From assembly GCA_964019155.1 (NCBI GenBank), contig OZ025242.1, positions 26,856,118-26,920,117 on the forward strand: DNA of 64,000 nucleotides, read 5' to 3'. Positions 30,644 to 42,063 of the stretch are shown here, piece after piece. A model generated the notes under the pieces. That model worked only from the letters and a program-made list of their open reading frames with translations, was not told where the DNA came from and searched no databases. Made by a program: the position numbers and the translations under genes. The stretch is from Osedax fenrisi. Lineage: Eukaryota > Annelida > Polychaeta > Sabellida > Siboglinidae. How positions within the stretch are numbered: position 1 is the first letter of the stretch; every line of letters begins with the position of its first letter.

Positions 30644-33625
30644 CTAATATTTATTTAAAAAGTAATTCTTTAATACTTTTTTTAATTTGTGTATATTATG
30701 TATATTTTCAGATTTTAATATATTATTACTCATTATATTATTATAGTATTTTGGGCCTTTAAAAAAAATTGTGTTTTGAAATTTCGTTGTTTTCATTAAT
30801 GGTAAAATAAATCTTGATTTGTCTTTATTATAAATAAAAAATGTATCTAGATTAATGTTATAGTTATTATGTAAAAGGTTATATAAAAATAATATTATTC
30901 TAAAAGATATGAGTTCATTCAATTTTAAAATAGAATTATATTTAAACATATTATTAGTGTGTGATAAACGAATCAGAGGTAATTGAGACTTGTCTATCAT
31001 ATTTTTATTGATAATTCGAATTGTTTTTTTTTGTATTAATACTAGTTTTTTTAATCTATCTTCATAAACATTACCCCATATTTCTATTCCATATGACATA
31101 TTTGATAAAAATAGTGAATTATATAATATAATTAAATTGTGTATGTTAAGAAATTTTAGCTTCCGAAAAAGATATACAATTTTTGATAATTTATTACACA
31201 AATTTATAATATGAAACGAATATGTTAAATTACTATCTAATATAATACCTAAAAACGTATACCTATCTACTATTTCTATGTTCGCATTATTTAAATTTAT
31301 ATTATTTATAATTTTTGTATTAAAATAAGGAATTATTTTAGTTTTTTCAATATTCAATTTTAATTTATTTATATTAAACCAATGACATAATCTATCTAAA
31401 TATAATTGCATATTACTACTCAATTCTTCATTTGAATTTGCAAATATAGAGAGTGATGTGTCATCTGCATATATATTTAAATTTATATTATCATCATTAT
31501 TAAATATATTTGATATGTCATTAATAAATATTATAAAAAATAATGGACCTAATACTGATCCCTGAGGAACACCAAAACGTACATTTCTAACAGATGATAC
31601 AGTATTATTTATTCGAGTTTTAACTTTTCTATCTAATAAATAATTTTTTAAAAACACATTTACATGACCCCTAAAACCACAGTATTCTAATTTTTTTAAT
31701 AAAATGTCATGGTCTACAACATCGAACGCTTTTTTAAGGTCTAAAAATAGCGTAGCAATTTTTTTATTTAAACTATGTTTAGTAAATAAAAAATGTTGTA
31801 AGTTAAAATGTGAAAGGGTAGTATTGGATTTTTCAATAAATCCATATTGGTTATCATTAATTATTTTATTTTTATATATAAAGTCCATCATTCTATTATA
31901 AATTATTTTTTCGAAGATTTTACTAATTTGCGGTAGTAATGAAATGGGTCTATAGTTGATTATCTGTTTTTTATCATTTGCTTTAAATACTGGTTTAATG
32001 ATAGCAATTTTCATATTATCAGGAAATTCAGAATTAGCCAAGCATAAATTAAATAAATATTCTAATGGTTTAGCAATAGAATTTATTAAAAGCTTGATTA
32101 ATTTCATGTCCCAGTTATTTATATCTTTGGATGATTTAGATTTCATATTAAGTGTAATATTAATTATTTCCTTATCAGTAATAGGTAAAAAATAAAAACT
32201 GTTCTCAATAGAGTTTAAAAAATATCTAAAATCATTATCATTAGTTATATTATCATTAGTCATATTATCACTAGTCATGTTATCACTAATCAAAGTATCA
32301 TTAGTCATATTTTTATTTAAAAAACTTTCATTTATTTTAAAACCCACATTTGAAAAATAATTATTAAAATGTTCACATTGATCTTTTATATTTATAATTT
32401 CTTTTCCTTCATATTTAAGTATTTTGGGTAATTCATCAACATTTTGATTAATTATAGTGTTCAAATGTGTCCAATTTTCTTTTTGATTACAATTTGAAAA
32501 AATATTTGAGTAATATTTATTTTTTTCATATTTTATATTTTTATTAATTTTATTTTTTAGTTTTTTATATTTAATAAATGTGATAGGGCAGTTTTTAGTT
32601 TTATATGTGTTAAATAATTTATTTTTTTTTCTTATTGCATTTTTCAATTTACTTGTAAGCCATGGATTGTTAATACTATTTTTATTTTTTTTTTTTCTAG
32701 ATATGGGACAACATTTATTAAACATTTCATTTAATTGTATTACTAATTCATCATAACATATAGAAGGATCTGTAATTGTGTAAAAATAGTCCCATTTGTA
32801 AATCGATAATGTATTTACTAATGCATTAATATTATGCATATTTCTGATATATACATAGTCACAACTTTTAGTATAGTTATTTTTTATATTCAAAGTAGTA
32901 AATATAACAGAATGATCAGATATATCTGTATTAATAACACCATTCAATAAAATTGAATTACTATTTGTTAATATGTTATCTATTAATGAATTCTTATAAG
33001 TTGATAATCTAGTTGGTATTTTTATTAAATTATTTAGGCCTAATTGTGAAATGGTATTATTAAAATCAATTGTCAATGGATTAAAAACATCTAAAAAATC
33101 AATATTAAAATCACCACAAATAAAAATTTCAGAATTAATATATTTTAAAAACAAATTATAAAAGAAATCATTAAATATAGTTCTATTAATATTTGGTGCT
33201 TTATACAACCCTGTGATTATTATAGGTTTATATTTAAATTTTAAATTTAATTGTATACTGATTATTTCTAAGTCATCATCAATTGCTGTTGATAAGTCTT
33301 CTATATATAAACAATCTAAATGTTTGTGAGCAAAAATTGCAACTCCTCCACCTTTTTTTTTAATTTTTAGTATACGATTTGTTTTAAACATTTTGTAATC
33401 TGTTAGATATATTGAAGGATCATCAGTATCAGTTAACCATGTTTCAGTTAGTACTATTATATCTGGTTTACTGACTAATGTATCCACAAATATATTAAAT
33501 GTATTGATATTTTTATTGAAACTTCTAATGTTTAGCATCAATATAGTTATATTTAACGTATTATGTATATTATTATATTCCTTAATAGTATAATAAGCTG
33601 TGTTTTGAATTGTATTATTCATCAT
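30644..33625 (-). CDS. LINE ORF2: APE endonuclease and reverse transcriptase, 993 aa
   Basis: This is the enzyme of the element: the endonuclease nicks target DNA and the RT copies the element RNA from the nick. The N-terminal endonuclease has LNIRS near residue 30, TETWL, FICGDFNIDFLD and SDHSVIF. A linker contains a short DNMT/NDN repeat. The RT spans roughly residues 520-790 with NYRPISLLPQISKIFEK, FLDLKKAFDVVDHD, GVPQGSVLGPLFFIIFIND and catalytic YADDTSL. The C-terminal third has YLDR, FLGIILD and IWGN blocks usual for the CR1/L2/Jockey group. No stops or shifts. ATG 33625 overlaps the ORF1 stop by 11 bp (ATGATGAATAA), which suggests reinitiation. Confidence 0.93.
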   Translation of the reverse strand: MMNNTIQNTAYYTIKEYNNIHNTLNITILMLNIRSFNKNINTFNIFVDTLVSKPDIIVLTETWLTDTDDPSIYLTDYKMFKTNRILKIKKKGGGVAIFAHKHLDCLYIEDLSTAIDDDLEIISIQLNLKFKYKPIIITGLYKAPNINRTIFNDFFYNLFLKYINSEIFICGDFNIDFLDVFNPLTIDFNNTISQLGLNNLIKIPTRLSTYKNSLIDNILTNSNSILLNGVINTDISDHSVIFTTLNIKNNYTKSCDYVYIRNMHNINALVNTLSIYKWDYFYTITDPSICYDELVIQLNEMFNKCCPISRKKKNKNSINNPWLTSKLKNAIRKKNKLFNTYKTKNCPITFIKYKKLKNKINKNIKYEKNKYYSNIFSNCNQKENWTHLNTIINQNVDELPKILKYEGKEIINIKDQCEHFNNYFSNVGFKINESFLNKNMTNDTLISDNMTSDNMTNDNITNDNDFRYFLNSIENSFYFLPITDKEIINITLNMKSKSSKDINNWDMKLIKLLINSIAKPLEYLFNLCLANSEFPDNMKIAIIKPVFKANDKKQIINYRPISLLPQISKIFEKIIYNRMMDFIYKNKIINDNQYGFIEKSNTTLSHFNLQHFLFTKHSLNKKIATLFLDLKKAFDVVDHDILLKKLEYCGFRGHVNVFLKNYLLDRKVKTRINNTVSSVRNVRFGVPQGSVLGPLFFIIFINDISNIFNNDDNINLNIYADDTSLSIFANSNEELSSNMQLYLDRLCHWFNINKLKLNIEKTKIIPYFNTKIINNINLNNANIEIVDRYTFLGIILDSNLTYSFHIINLCNKLSKIVYLFRKLKFLNIHNLIILYNSLFLSNMSYGIEIWGNVYEDRLKKLVLIQKKTIRIINKNMIDKSQLPLIRLSHTNNMFKYNSILKLNELISFRIILFLYNLLHNNYNINLDTFFIYNKDKSRFILPLMKTTKFQNTIFFKGPKYYNNIMSNNILKSENIHNIHKLKKVLKNYFLNKY

Positions 33626-34351
33626 ACTGTTGTGATTCAGATACTATAGATATTGTTTTAAAGGAATTATTTATAAATATTACTTTATATTTAACATCAT
33701 CAGTTGACTTACTTTTTGCCTTTTTTATTAGGTCTGATTGAATATTAAGTTGATCTATAGAAAATTCATGTGTTATACCAACTTTATTATATTCAGAATC
33801 TTTTAATTTAAATGCATGTTTGATTATATTAATTTTATCAATTTCATTTTTAAAAATTACTTTTATAGGTCTAATTTTATTATTTTGTATCTTTACATCA
33901 TTTCGTTTTCCTAATCTATGGAACTTAATTACATTATTACATATAGAATCATCTGTAACAGTCTTAATTATATTATTTACAAGTTTTAATTCAGTATCAT
34001 ATTTACTTTTATTATCTGCGAAGTCACTTTCATTAGCATTATATATTATTATTGATTTGTTTTTTAAATTATCACCATTAATTTCTGAAATATTTTTATT
34101 GATTGTCTTTTTAATAGTACTTTCAATATTAAGTAATTGTTTAGATGTAATATCTGCATATGTGGTATTGTTATTATTATTTTTTTTATCTATATTATCT
34201 ATTTTATGATTAATTCATCAATTTTTTCATTAAGTTTAATTATTGTTTCAGTATTATTTTCTAAAATCTGTTTAATATTACCTTCAAATAATTCCTTTAT
34301 ATAATCCTTAATTGATGTTGACAATTCTAAATTTGTCATTCTAGATGACAT
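33615..34351 (-). pseudogene. LINE ORF1: RNA-binding protein with one frameshift
   Basis: Starts at ATG 34351 (MSSRMTNLELSTSIKDYIKE), reads about 50 residues of coiled-coil-like sequence, and stops at TAG 34201-34199. The adjacent frame then continues without a stop to TAA at 33617-33615. The second part has an RRM-like opening (KSIIIYNANESD) and a C-terminal portion (FHRLGKRND, RPIKVIFKNE, GITHEFSIDQ). Together these recall the coiled coil, RRM and C-terminal domain order of LINE ORF1 proteins. A single small indel near 34200 would explain the break; a programmed shift is less likely. Confidence 0.75.
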
Positions 34352-34361
34352 AATAAAAATA

Positions 34362-34735
34362 AAAGGTATCTAGTATATTTATATATTCAATAGTTTATTT
34401 ATATGTAAAAGTATATTATTACATAATAAATAATTTAATATCTAAATATATTTATATTATAGTTATAGCTGATATTAATTTGTTTTACTACTATTAATTT
34501 ATATGCATATATTTGTCATTTTATATTAAATATTCAATAACAACAGAGTATCTTTATAGGTATATTTATACACTCAATAGTTTATTTATATATCAACATA
34601 TATCATTGCATAATAAATAATCTAATATATAAATGTACATGCATAATAATTATATATGATATTAATTTGTTTTACAACTATTAATTTATACGTATAGATA
34701 CATACAAATAAAATAAAATCACTTATCTGTCTGTA
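34362..34735 (-). repeat. Two tandem monomers (about 187 bp) in the LINE 5' region
   Basis: CAATAGTTTATTTATAT occurs at 34388 and 34575, CATAATAAATAAT at about 34423 and 34609, and GATATTAATTTGTTTTAC at 34471 and 34658. The spacing is 186-187 bp throughout. This resembles tandem promoter monomers in some LINEs (for example mouse L1), but promoter activity is inference. Confidence 0.75.
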
Positions 34736-34799
34736 TTGTTCACGGTCTATTGAATAATTCTATAAAATCAAAAACACGTCCTATCGCTTTGAATCCTAA

Positions 34800-35900
34800 T
34801 ACACAAGTGATATATTATCTAAGGAAACATATTTTAAAACTATACTTATAATATATTTCTGTAATCAATAATAATTATTTTAAATTATAGGTAAAACTAA
34901 CCAATTTTTCTAATAAAGTGAATATATCAAATGCTATATTTAATGAAATATATATAGTTTATATGTTTCTAGTAGAGTATTATTATATTAATATGCTTTA
35001 GCCATTTGTTCAGAACTATTTCTGCTTGCCATTTTCTAATGCATTTATAATATTTAAATAGTTATTCAAGACTGCTGATATAACCTTACATCTGACTGTC
35101 CATCTTATAGGACACATTTATTTGAATCTGGTGTTATCATTATCAATAGATTGGTATAAATATCTAAATTTTCCAGATTTACTAAAAAATATTTTTGAAC
35201 ACCAATATCATTCACTATGGATGTATCACAAGAGAAGCATGTGCAGCTTTACACTGAGCAACACATTTACAAATATAATTTAGTCGATGAGAACTACAAT
35301 GTGTGGAAATGGGTTATCCCACTACCAGTATTTCCGATAATATTGTTCGGAAATGTTTGTAGAAAGTGATTTTTCTATCAAGTTGTAGTGGGATACCCCC
35401 ATTAAAGTTACTATATTTCTGGAAAGTAAGGGAGTATCTCTCTACAATTGTAGTTAACTTGCTAGATTATAACTTTCTAATAAAAATGTCCGAAAATACT
35501 GGTAATGTATTACCCCCTTAATATGCAAAATGTTGTTCTTTTTGTATAAGGGATTATGTTCCTTTATATTAGCTGACATTTTGACGCTTAAATCAGAACA
35601 TTGTCTGCGTAAATTAGACATGGATAGACTGAGATGAATAATGATGCTTTCAGATTATTTGCAATAGTTTCGCCAGTACTTGATGTAGGATATATAAAAT
35701 CCTAGATGAATAAAATACTATTAAAATTTAATAATTGTATTTAAAGTTTAAATTAAATAAATATAAACAGTTCAATTTATGTATAAACTAACAAATAGCG
35801 AAATAGGGTATTTATCTTCATTATAAATAAAATTTAATTATAATATATATGACATTTTATTATATTTTTTAATGAATAAGCAAATATAATAGATTATAAA
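34800..35900 (-). pseudogene. hAT transposase, N-terminal and central part (decayed, interrupted)
   Basis: Minus-strand segments in order from 35700 down: YPTSSTGETIANNLK, then LSMSNLRRQCSDLSVKMS near 35630-35570. After an inserted palindromic element come VAQCKAAHASLVIHP near 35265-35215 and CPIRWTVRCKVISAVLNNYL near 35117-35045. These follow the animal hAT transposase order (SNLxGQxYDGASNMSG, VHCxAHxLNL, CPTRWTVR). Several stops and shifts are present, so it is dead. It joins, across the LINE, the C-terminal part at 29640-30055. Confidence 0.75.
35311..35517. mobile_element. Palindromic MITE-like element inside the hAT transposase
   Basis: The left arm GGGTTATCCCACTACCAGTA (35311-) and the complement of the right arm (35491-35517) agree over about 26 bp, both ending in CCAGTATTTTCG-like sequence. 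Internal sequence repeats the GTAGTGGGATACCCCC theme. No coding capacity. It separates two conserved blocks of the transposase. Confidence 0.65.
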
Positions 35901-36144
35901 TATAAAATGCATAGACATTTGATCTATAATGCTTAAGCAATTTGAATTCACTATAATGTCTATGATAACATTATTAATTTCTGCTAACATATAATCATCA
36001 CAGAGATTATAATAATATACAGAAAAAATCCTTCATTTTACCTAATTTGCGGGGGAGGTTTTAGATATCAAAACCTCTCAATTATTTTGCCAGTGGGAGT
36101 TGCAACCCCCCAAACCCCCCTGTTCCGGCGCCCATATGTGTAAG

Positions 36145-36937
36145 CATAGCGATATATAATTCTAAGGTATGTTAGAAGATACGAGTTACGTAATATATAG
36201 GTCACATGTGATGTAATATATAGGTCATGTGAGCTATTTATAGTTGTCATTCGTTAGCGGATATTTCCGTTGTTATGTTGTAGACGTCACCCATTTCAAT
36301 GATTTCTACGACATTAAGATTATTACGTATACGATAACACTATTTTAACTTATAGCGTATAAGTGTAGAACTATAATGATATCATAATAGTATGCTATAT
36401 ATATAAATATAAATGGATTACTTAAGATAATAGTGGATTCTAATTTAAGATGGTTATAGGTACCATATATAAAGTATACTTCATATCAGTTTCTGGATTG
36501 GATAAAAGGACTCCACTAAAAAATAGAATAATAATATTTATATATATTTACATAAATATATTTTATTTTATTCTATTTTTTTGGCGGAATCTTTTAATCC
36601 TATCCAATAACTTAGATTAACTAAAATATGTAATACTTGGTATTGTTCAAACTGTTATGTTGAAACCGATCTCATATTAAAAAATCTATATTTCATATTT
36701 ATATATATATATCAAATATATCATATATGTCATATATGTCATATTTATCATAGATGTGTATACATTTATATATATATATATATATATATGAACGAATAAA
36801 ATCAGTGTATTAAACTTGCGACATACTACGTATATCATACGTCTATGGAGTATCAGTGAATACCTAGAATTTATGTGGTCGATACCTTCACTACATTCAT
36901 GACATATACACACCGTATGTCATGTCCTATGCTGCAG
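36145..36937. other. Intron 3 end with an inverted pair of SINE 3' ends
   Basis: GGATAAAAGGACTCCACTAA (36498-36517, + strand) and GGCGGAATCTTTTAATCC (36582-36599, complement) are the SINE 3' end in opposite directions. They are separated by AT-rich sequence, and the minus-direction copy continues decayed to about 36690. (TA)n lies at 36769-36789. The stretch ends in ATGCTGCAG, the acceptor of exon 4. Confidence 0.6.
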
Positions 36938-37194
36938 GTGCTGAACTACGGATGGCCCGAGGGTCTGACCGCTCCGCTGGAACACCTGTGTTCCATGTGT
37001 CGAGCCGTCGAGTCGTTCCTCAGTCGAGACAGCCAGCACGTCGTAGTGGTACACAGTCGTCGTACTTCGGACAGAGGTCAAGGGGCTCCGGACGGAGGTC
37101 AATCGCCGTACGGAGGTCGTCACGGTTCACTGGGCGACGGTCGGCTCGGTATGCTGGTGGCCGCCTATCTGTGCTACGATAAAGTCACTCAGTG
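36938..37194 (+). CDS. TNS: Tensin exon 4: P-loop exon with expanded, cysteine-less loop
   Basis: Reads VLNYGWPEGLTAPLEHLCSM, then CRAVESFLSRDSQHVVVVHS, a loop, and GRLGMLVAAYLCYDKVTQ. This is the tensin segment VLDFGWP...VVVLH-loop-GRIGVVVAAYMHY. In active PTPs the loop is HCxxGxxR. Here the catalytic Cys is Ser (HS), and the loop is about 23 residues longer than in vertebrate tensins. The extra part consists of three 21-bp units (37061-37081, 37082-37102, 37103-37123; RTSDRGQ, GAPDGGQ, SPYGGRH). No splice sites fit inside the loop, so it is probably translated. The likely donor TG|GTTCGT at 37195 leaves phase 2 and keeps the family spacing to exon 5. Confidence 0.88.
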
Positions 37195-37198
37195 GTTC

Positions 37199-38062
<864 letters not shown>

Positions 38063-38154
38063 CCATCGGCTGCCGTGCTATATCATCAGCTACCTATAGT
38101 AGTAGTGACTATTCTGCGTTGTATAGACATGACTCGGTGTTTATTCATGTTAAG

Positions 38155-38203
<49 letters not shown>

Positions 38204-38242
38204 CATATAAAAATACTTATACAAATATTAACACACACGTTC

Positions 38243-38275
<33 letters not shown>

Positions 38276-39419
38276 CTTCATATATACAAAGATAACAAAT
38301 GTTTGCAATCAAGTATTATTTATTCTACCGATTATGAAATAAAAATAAATATATAAACAAACAAGAGAACGTTATACTTTGGGAAAACTATTGTATACTT
38401 GGCACCGTGACACAATGTAATATTATATGTGTTATAAAGAGTATTAGTATTCAGTATATATGTGTGTGTATGTGGGTGGCTTAGTAGGCTAAGCATTAGA
38501 TACATAATCAGTACATTACTACCAGTAATACACAGGTTAAATCCCCATCCAAGCCATTAAAATATGTATTAAAATAATATTTAGAAATGATTTTATATAT
38601 ATAATTATAATTGCGAATACACATTTATCAGTTTTGGTCAAACCATGTATGCGATTAGAAGGGAAATAGGGCCTGTTTTTTATATACGATAATTATTTAC
38701 ATATCCAATAGAGTATGCAAATGTTATGTTACATTGCATATGGCAATATATTGTAGTATATATTACAGTATAAACCCGGTAGGTACACTAAGTACCTACA
38801 CTCATTCAAACACACATAGTTCGCGCATCTCACATACATATTTACTATTATAACTATTATAACTATTACAACCATTATAAATATATAACTATTTAACTAA
38901 TAATTACAAAATAACATATTTAAAAAATATGTATTGTTAATTATTATTATCTGATAATATATATATCTTCGGAATTATTAAAATTATGCAATATTTTGGA
39001 ATGGCAGAACAATTTATTATTTATATTATTCCTATACGATGAAATCTTATTTTATATTATCATATAACATTATATATTTCTATTTATTGAATTTGGTATT
39101 CAAGTTTTAAAAATGTTACTATGTAGAAATAATTTATTATTTTATTAAATATATTAATTATATTAATTCATTTAAATTTAAAAATATGAAAATAGATTCT
39201 TTACACGTAATTATTTATATATATATAAATATATATATTTATATTGACATTATTATTAATTTAATATATAAATTAATAAAATATATTATATTATTCTATA
39301 ACTATTAAATTTGTTAATTAATATAAAGCTATAGATTATAACATATATTTGTGAAATGAATGAATGCATGAATAAGACCTTGTGCAAAAGTTTAAATGTT
39401 GTTATTTTAAATTACATGA
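38063..39419. other. Intron 4: AT-rich sequence
   Basis: (TA)n at 38157-38196 and 38244-38270. Apart from the tRNA-like segment at 38471-38545 nothing was recognised. Confidence 0.6.
38471..38545 (+). repeat. Decayed tRNA-like SINE head
   Basis: GGTGGCTTAGTAGGCTAAGC resembles an A-box region and CAGGTTAAATCCC a B-box, at tRNA-like spacing. It is followed by a TTAAAATAATATTTAGAAATG stretch, as in the SINE copies at 8262 and 48797. It is too decayed for a working tRNA gene. Confidence 0.5.
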
Positions 39420-39424
39420 ATAAA

Positions 39425-40262
39425 TAAAGAGATTAGATTCACTAATAATAGATTAATATTAAATATTGATAAAACAAAAATGATATATCACTTTTGTAAG
39501 GTATACCTTATAAAGATACAAATATTATTAATAGTATATCAATTAATTCAACTGAAATATGCTTATTATCAAGTTAAACTTTTCTTGGAGTTATTTTTGA
39601 TTATAATTAAAAATTTCAAAGAACATATAAGAAAAATACAATTTAAGTTATCACATGTTATATATATATATATATATATTTCTATATATATTAACAAAAG
39701 ATGAGCTATTTACAAATATATATTTTAAAGCTACTTTACAATTCTTTGTTTTTGCCTAATATCATGTAGCATATCACCTATTGTTTAGAAATTTGGAGAA
39801 ATAATTGTAATAATAACCTTCAATGTATTTCAACTCTACAATAAAATGTTATTCGAATTGTAAATAAATATATCTTTAAAATTGTCAATACTATTTGTAT
39901 TTTGACTAATACTAACAGTGTTAGTGTTCTAACTGTTATGTTCTAATATATTAAAATTTAAAGATTTAATAAATTATAAAAATATGTTATTCATGCACAA
40001 TGTACATTTAAAGAAATGCCCAAGCAGAATATCATTATTATTTCCTAGATATAACAATTTATACAAAAATACTTTTCATAATTTCAAATTACCTTATATA
40101 AAATCAAGCCGTCATCATAAATCATTATCATTTAAAGACCATAAATCATAGTATAGTTTATGTCTAAATAAATTATTATTTACAAAAAGTTATATAAAAA
40201 ACTTTAAAAAAATATTAAAAAAACACCTGTTATCAAAATATGAAAATAAATTAAACGATTGA
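39425..40262 (+). pseudogene. LINE-5 of window: decayed C-terminal fragment of a LINE ORF2
   Basis: Fragments in different frames: RLILNIDKTKM (39450-39482), FLGVIFDYN (about 39585-39606), an IWRNNC-like block near 39790, and a clear terminal part near 39980-40262 (PSRISLLFPRYNNLY, FHNFKLPYIKS, NFKKILKKHLLSKYENK) ending at TGA 40260. These correspond to the RT thumb and C-terminus seen in the intact LINE at 30644-33625. The 5' part is missing. Confidence 0.75.
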
Positions 40263-41157
40263 TTATATAATTTTATTATTTTTTACGGGTACTAATTAGA
40301 TACCTTCAGCTTGTTTGTTTTAGTTTTTATTTTTCATTTTTGTTTGTTTAGCTATTTTATTCAATTTATAGTTCGGCATTCAGAATTCAAATCGTTTCTG
40401 TGAATTTATATAACTTTTCATCTTTTTTATTTTTAACTTGACTTATTGATACATATTTGTATTCTTTACATCTTAATTATTTATATTTACATTTTTGTAC
40501 TCATGAGAATCTAACTTATCTAGAATATGATGATTGGGGAAGTTCTCGCAAAAAATCAAATACATTTGTTTATTGACTTATCCATTATTTCATGGTTAAT
40601 AATTATCCTATTATAAAAAACGTTATTCTTAAAATATAATTCTATACTCCAATCGTTTGCGCCGGTGGAAAGAATGTTTAATGTTACTACCAATGTACCA
40701 ATAAACCAACACGTAATAAACCAAACGATACTAACTTTTAATTTCTAGTTCTATTGAAAGAATTCTTTATAATTCTTTAACATTCATTATATTAAGACCA
40801 TTTTATTATTAATTTTATTATATCATATTTCAACATTTTCATAAATAAAATTGTATATTATATCCACTATTTTGTTATTTCTTAATATATACACATTATT
40901 TTTTTATTTGTTCACGATCGTCGATCGTCGGTAATTGTCTAACGATCACTGTCATGATCGTTGATCGCGATCGTGATCGTGCATATCACTGGGTCATCCC
41001 TACCACAACACATCATATAGTCACATATAGTCATACACGTATAGTCATAATGTATACATTATACTTCTGAGTATAAATATAGTTATAAATAGATGTACTA
41101 TAGTATAATAAGTATACGTATATTACTAGTACCATAATCATATAGGTCATATCATAC

Positions 41158-41198
<41 letters not shown>

Positions 41199-42060
41199 TA
41201 TATCTGTAATATAGTTTAACCATATTATATTTCAATCTATTAATCGATAGAAACGTAGCATTGCAATCAAGTAATTTGACATAATTGTTAATACCTATAG
41301 GCATGTATACGTACGGAGTTAAGGGGTTAAGTGGTTAAGTTAAGGGGTTAACTTCCCCTTAGCCGATGATCTACTTATCATAGTAAATACAATTTAAAAA
41401 CAATATTAATTATATTCCTATAGGAACATATATGTGAAATATATTAAATTTATCATCGATATTAGCTCATACGTATATTTCATTATAATGAATATATATA
41501 TATATCTTATTTTAGATGACATTTTTGTGTGTTTTATGTAGATTACAGCTATAGTAAACGTACGTGAAATATTAACCTACTGAATTCAATATTAACCTTG
41601 TCCTATTATAAAAGTTAAAGTAATGAGAAATACATTTATGAGACACGATTATAAAGTAGTCATAAATGTATTAATAAATATACATGCAATGTATAAATAA
41701 AATGTATACAAAATAATTAAAAATAAAATAATGGGAACATTTACTATAAAATATATTAACAACACTCAGTGATAATCCTTTTTTCCTGGATCGCCGATCC
41801 CGATAATGATCCTCTATGTCTTTTCCCGAGCCTGAGCCCGATCCCGATCCCGATCTGAATCCTAATTTCTTAACCGATCCCGATATCAATTCCGATCCCG
41901 ATCCCGATCTCAGTATTATTTATAAATTTAATTGATATGATTTTATTTCATAATTCGAAACAATACATATGTAAATATAATATGTATTATAAATTGTTAA
42001 TAAACGTAAATAATATGTATTATTAATATATTGTATTATATTTTAATAATAATATTATAC
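40263..42060. other. Intron 4: AT-rich with GATCG-type repeats
   Basis: CGATCGTGATCG-type palindromic repeats lie at 40914-40981. (GT)n lies at 41163-41195. A nested GGGGTTAAGTGGTTAAG palindrome lies at 41319-41360. CGATCCCGATCCCGATC clusters lie at 41760-41912. No gene was recognised. Confidence 0.55.
41755..41915. repeat. Clustered CCCGATC hexamer repeats, possible hAT-like end
   Basis: Repeated CCGATCCCGATCCCGATC interspersed with GATCCTCT and TCTTTTCCC. CTCAGTGAT, at about 41766, could be an element end. A related cluster at 43714-43815 ends in TGCCCATCACTGAC, so both may derive from one element family. Confidence 0.45.
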
Positions 42061-42063
42061 ATA

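Larger units (their letters stand above)
30058..34735 (-). mobile_element. LINE-4 of window: nearly full-length two-ORF LINE
   Basis: Running on the minus strand it has a 5' region with two tandem monomers, an ORF1, an 11-bp ORF1/ORF2 overlap, an intact ORF2 and a 3' UTR. The 3' UTR contains a duplicated segment of about 120 bp (30335-30440 and 30455-30550). It ends in (TTCA)n at 30092-30058. The element is inserted in the hAT transposon. The 5' end is not exactly fixed. The intact ORF2 suggests recent mobility. Confidence 0.85.
29378..36136 (-). mobile_element. hAT DNA transposon with 8-bp target duplication, carrying nested insertions
   Basis: Terminal inverted repeats TAAGGCCGCCGGAAC (29378-29392) and the complement of TATGGGCGCCGGAAC (36122-36136) agree at 13 of 15 positions. 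The flanking 8 bp TGTGTAAG occur at both 29370-29377 and 36137-36144, as expected for hAT. Transposase remnants lie on the minus strand at both sides of a nested LINE. The second end also carries a C-rich run (CCCCCCAAACCCCCC) typical of this type of hAT end. The element lies in tensin intron 3. Confidence 0.88.

Noticed and set aside
33820..34209. 129-codon + strand frame
   Set aside because: Antisense shadow of LINE ORF1, hydrophobic because it is opposite Asn/Lys-rich codons.
37046..37140. A short intron inside the tensin P-loop
   Set aside because: No AG acceptor precedes GRLG in a fitting place and the frame stays open with coding-like GC, so a coding repeat is the simpler reading.
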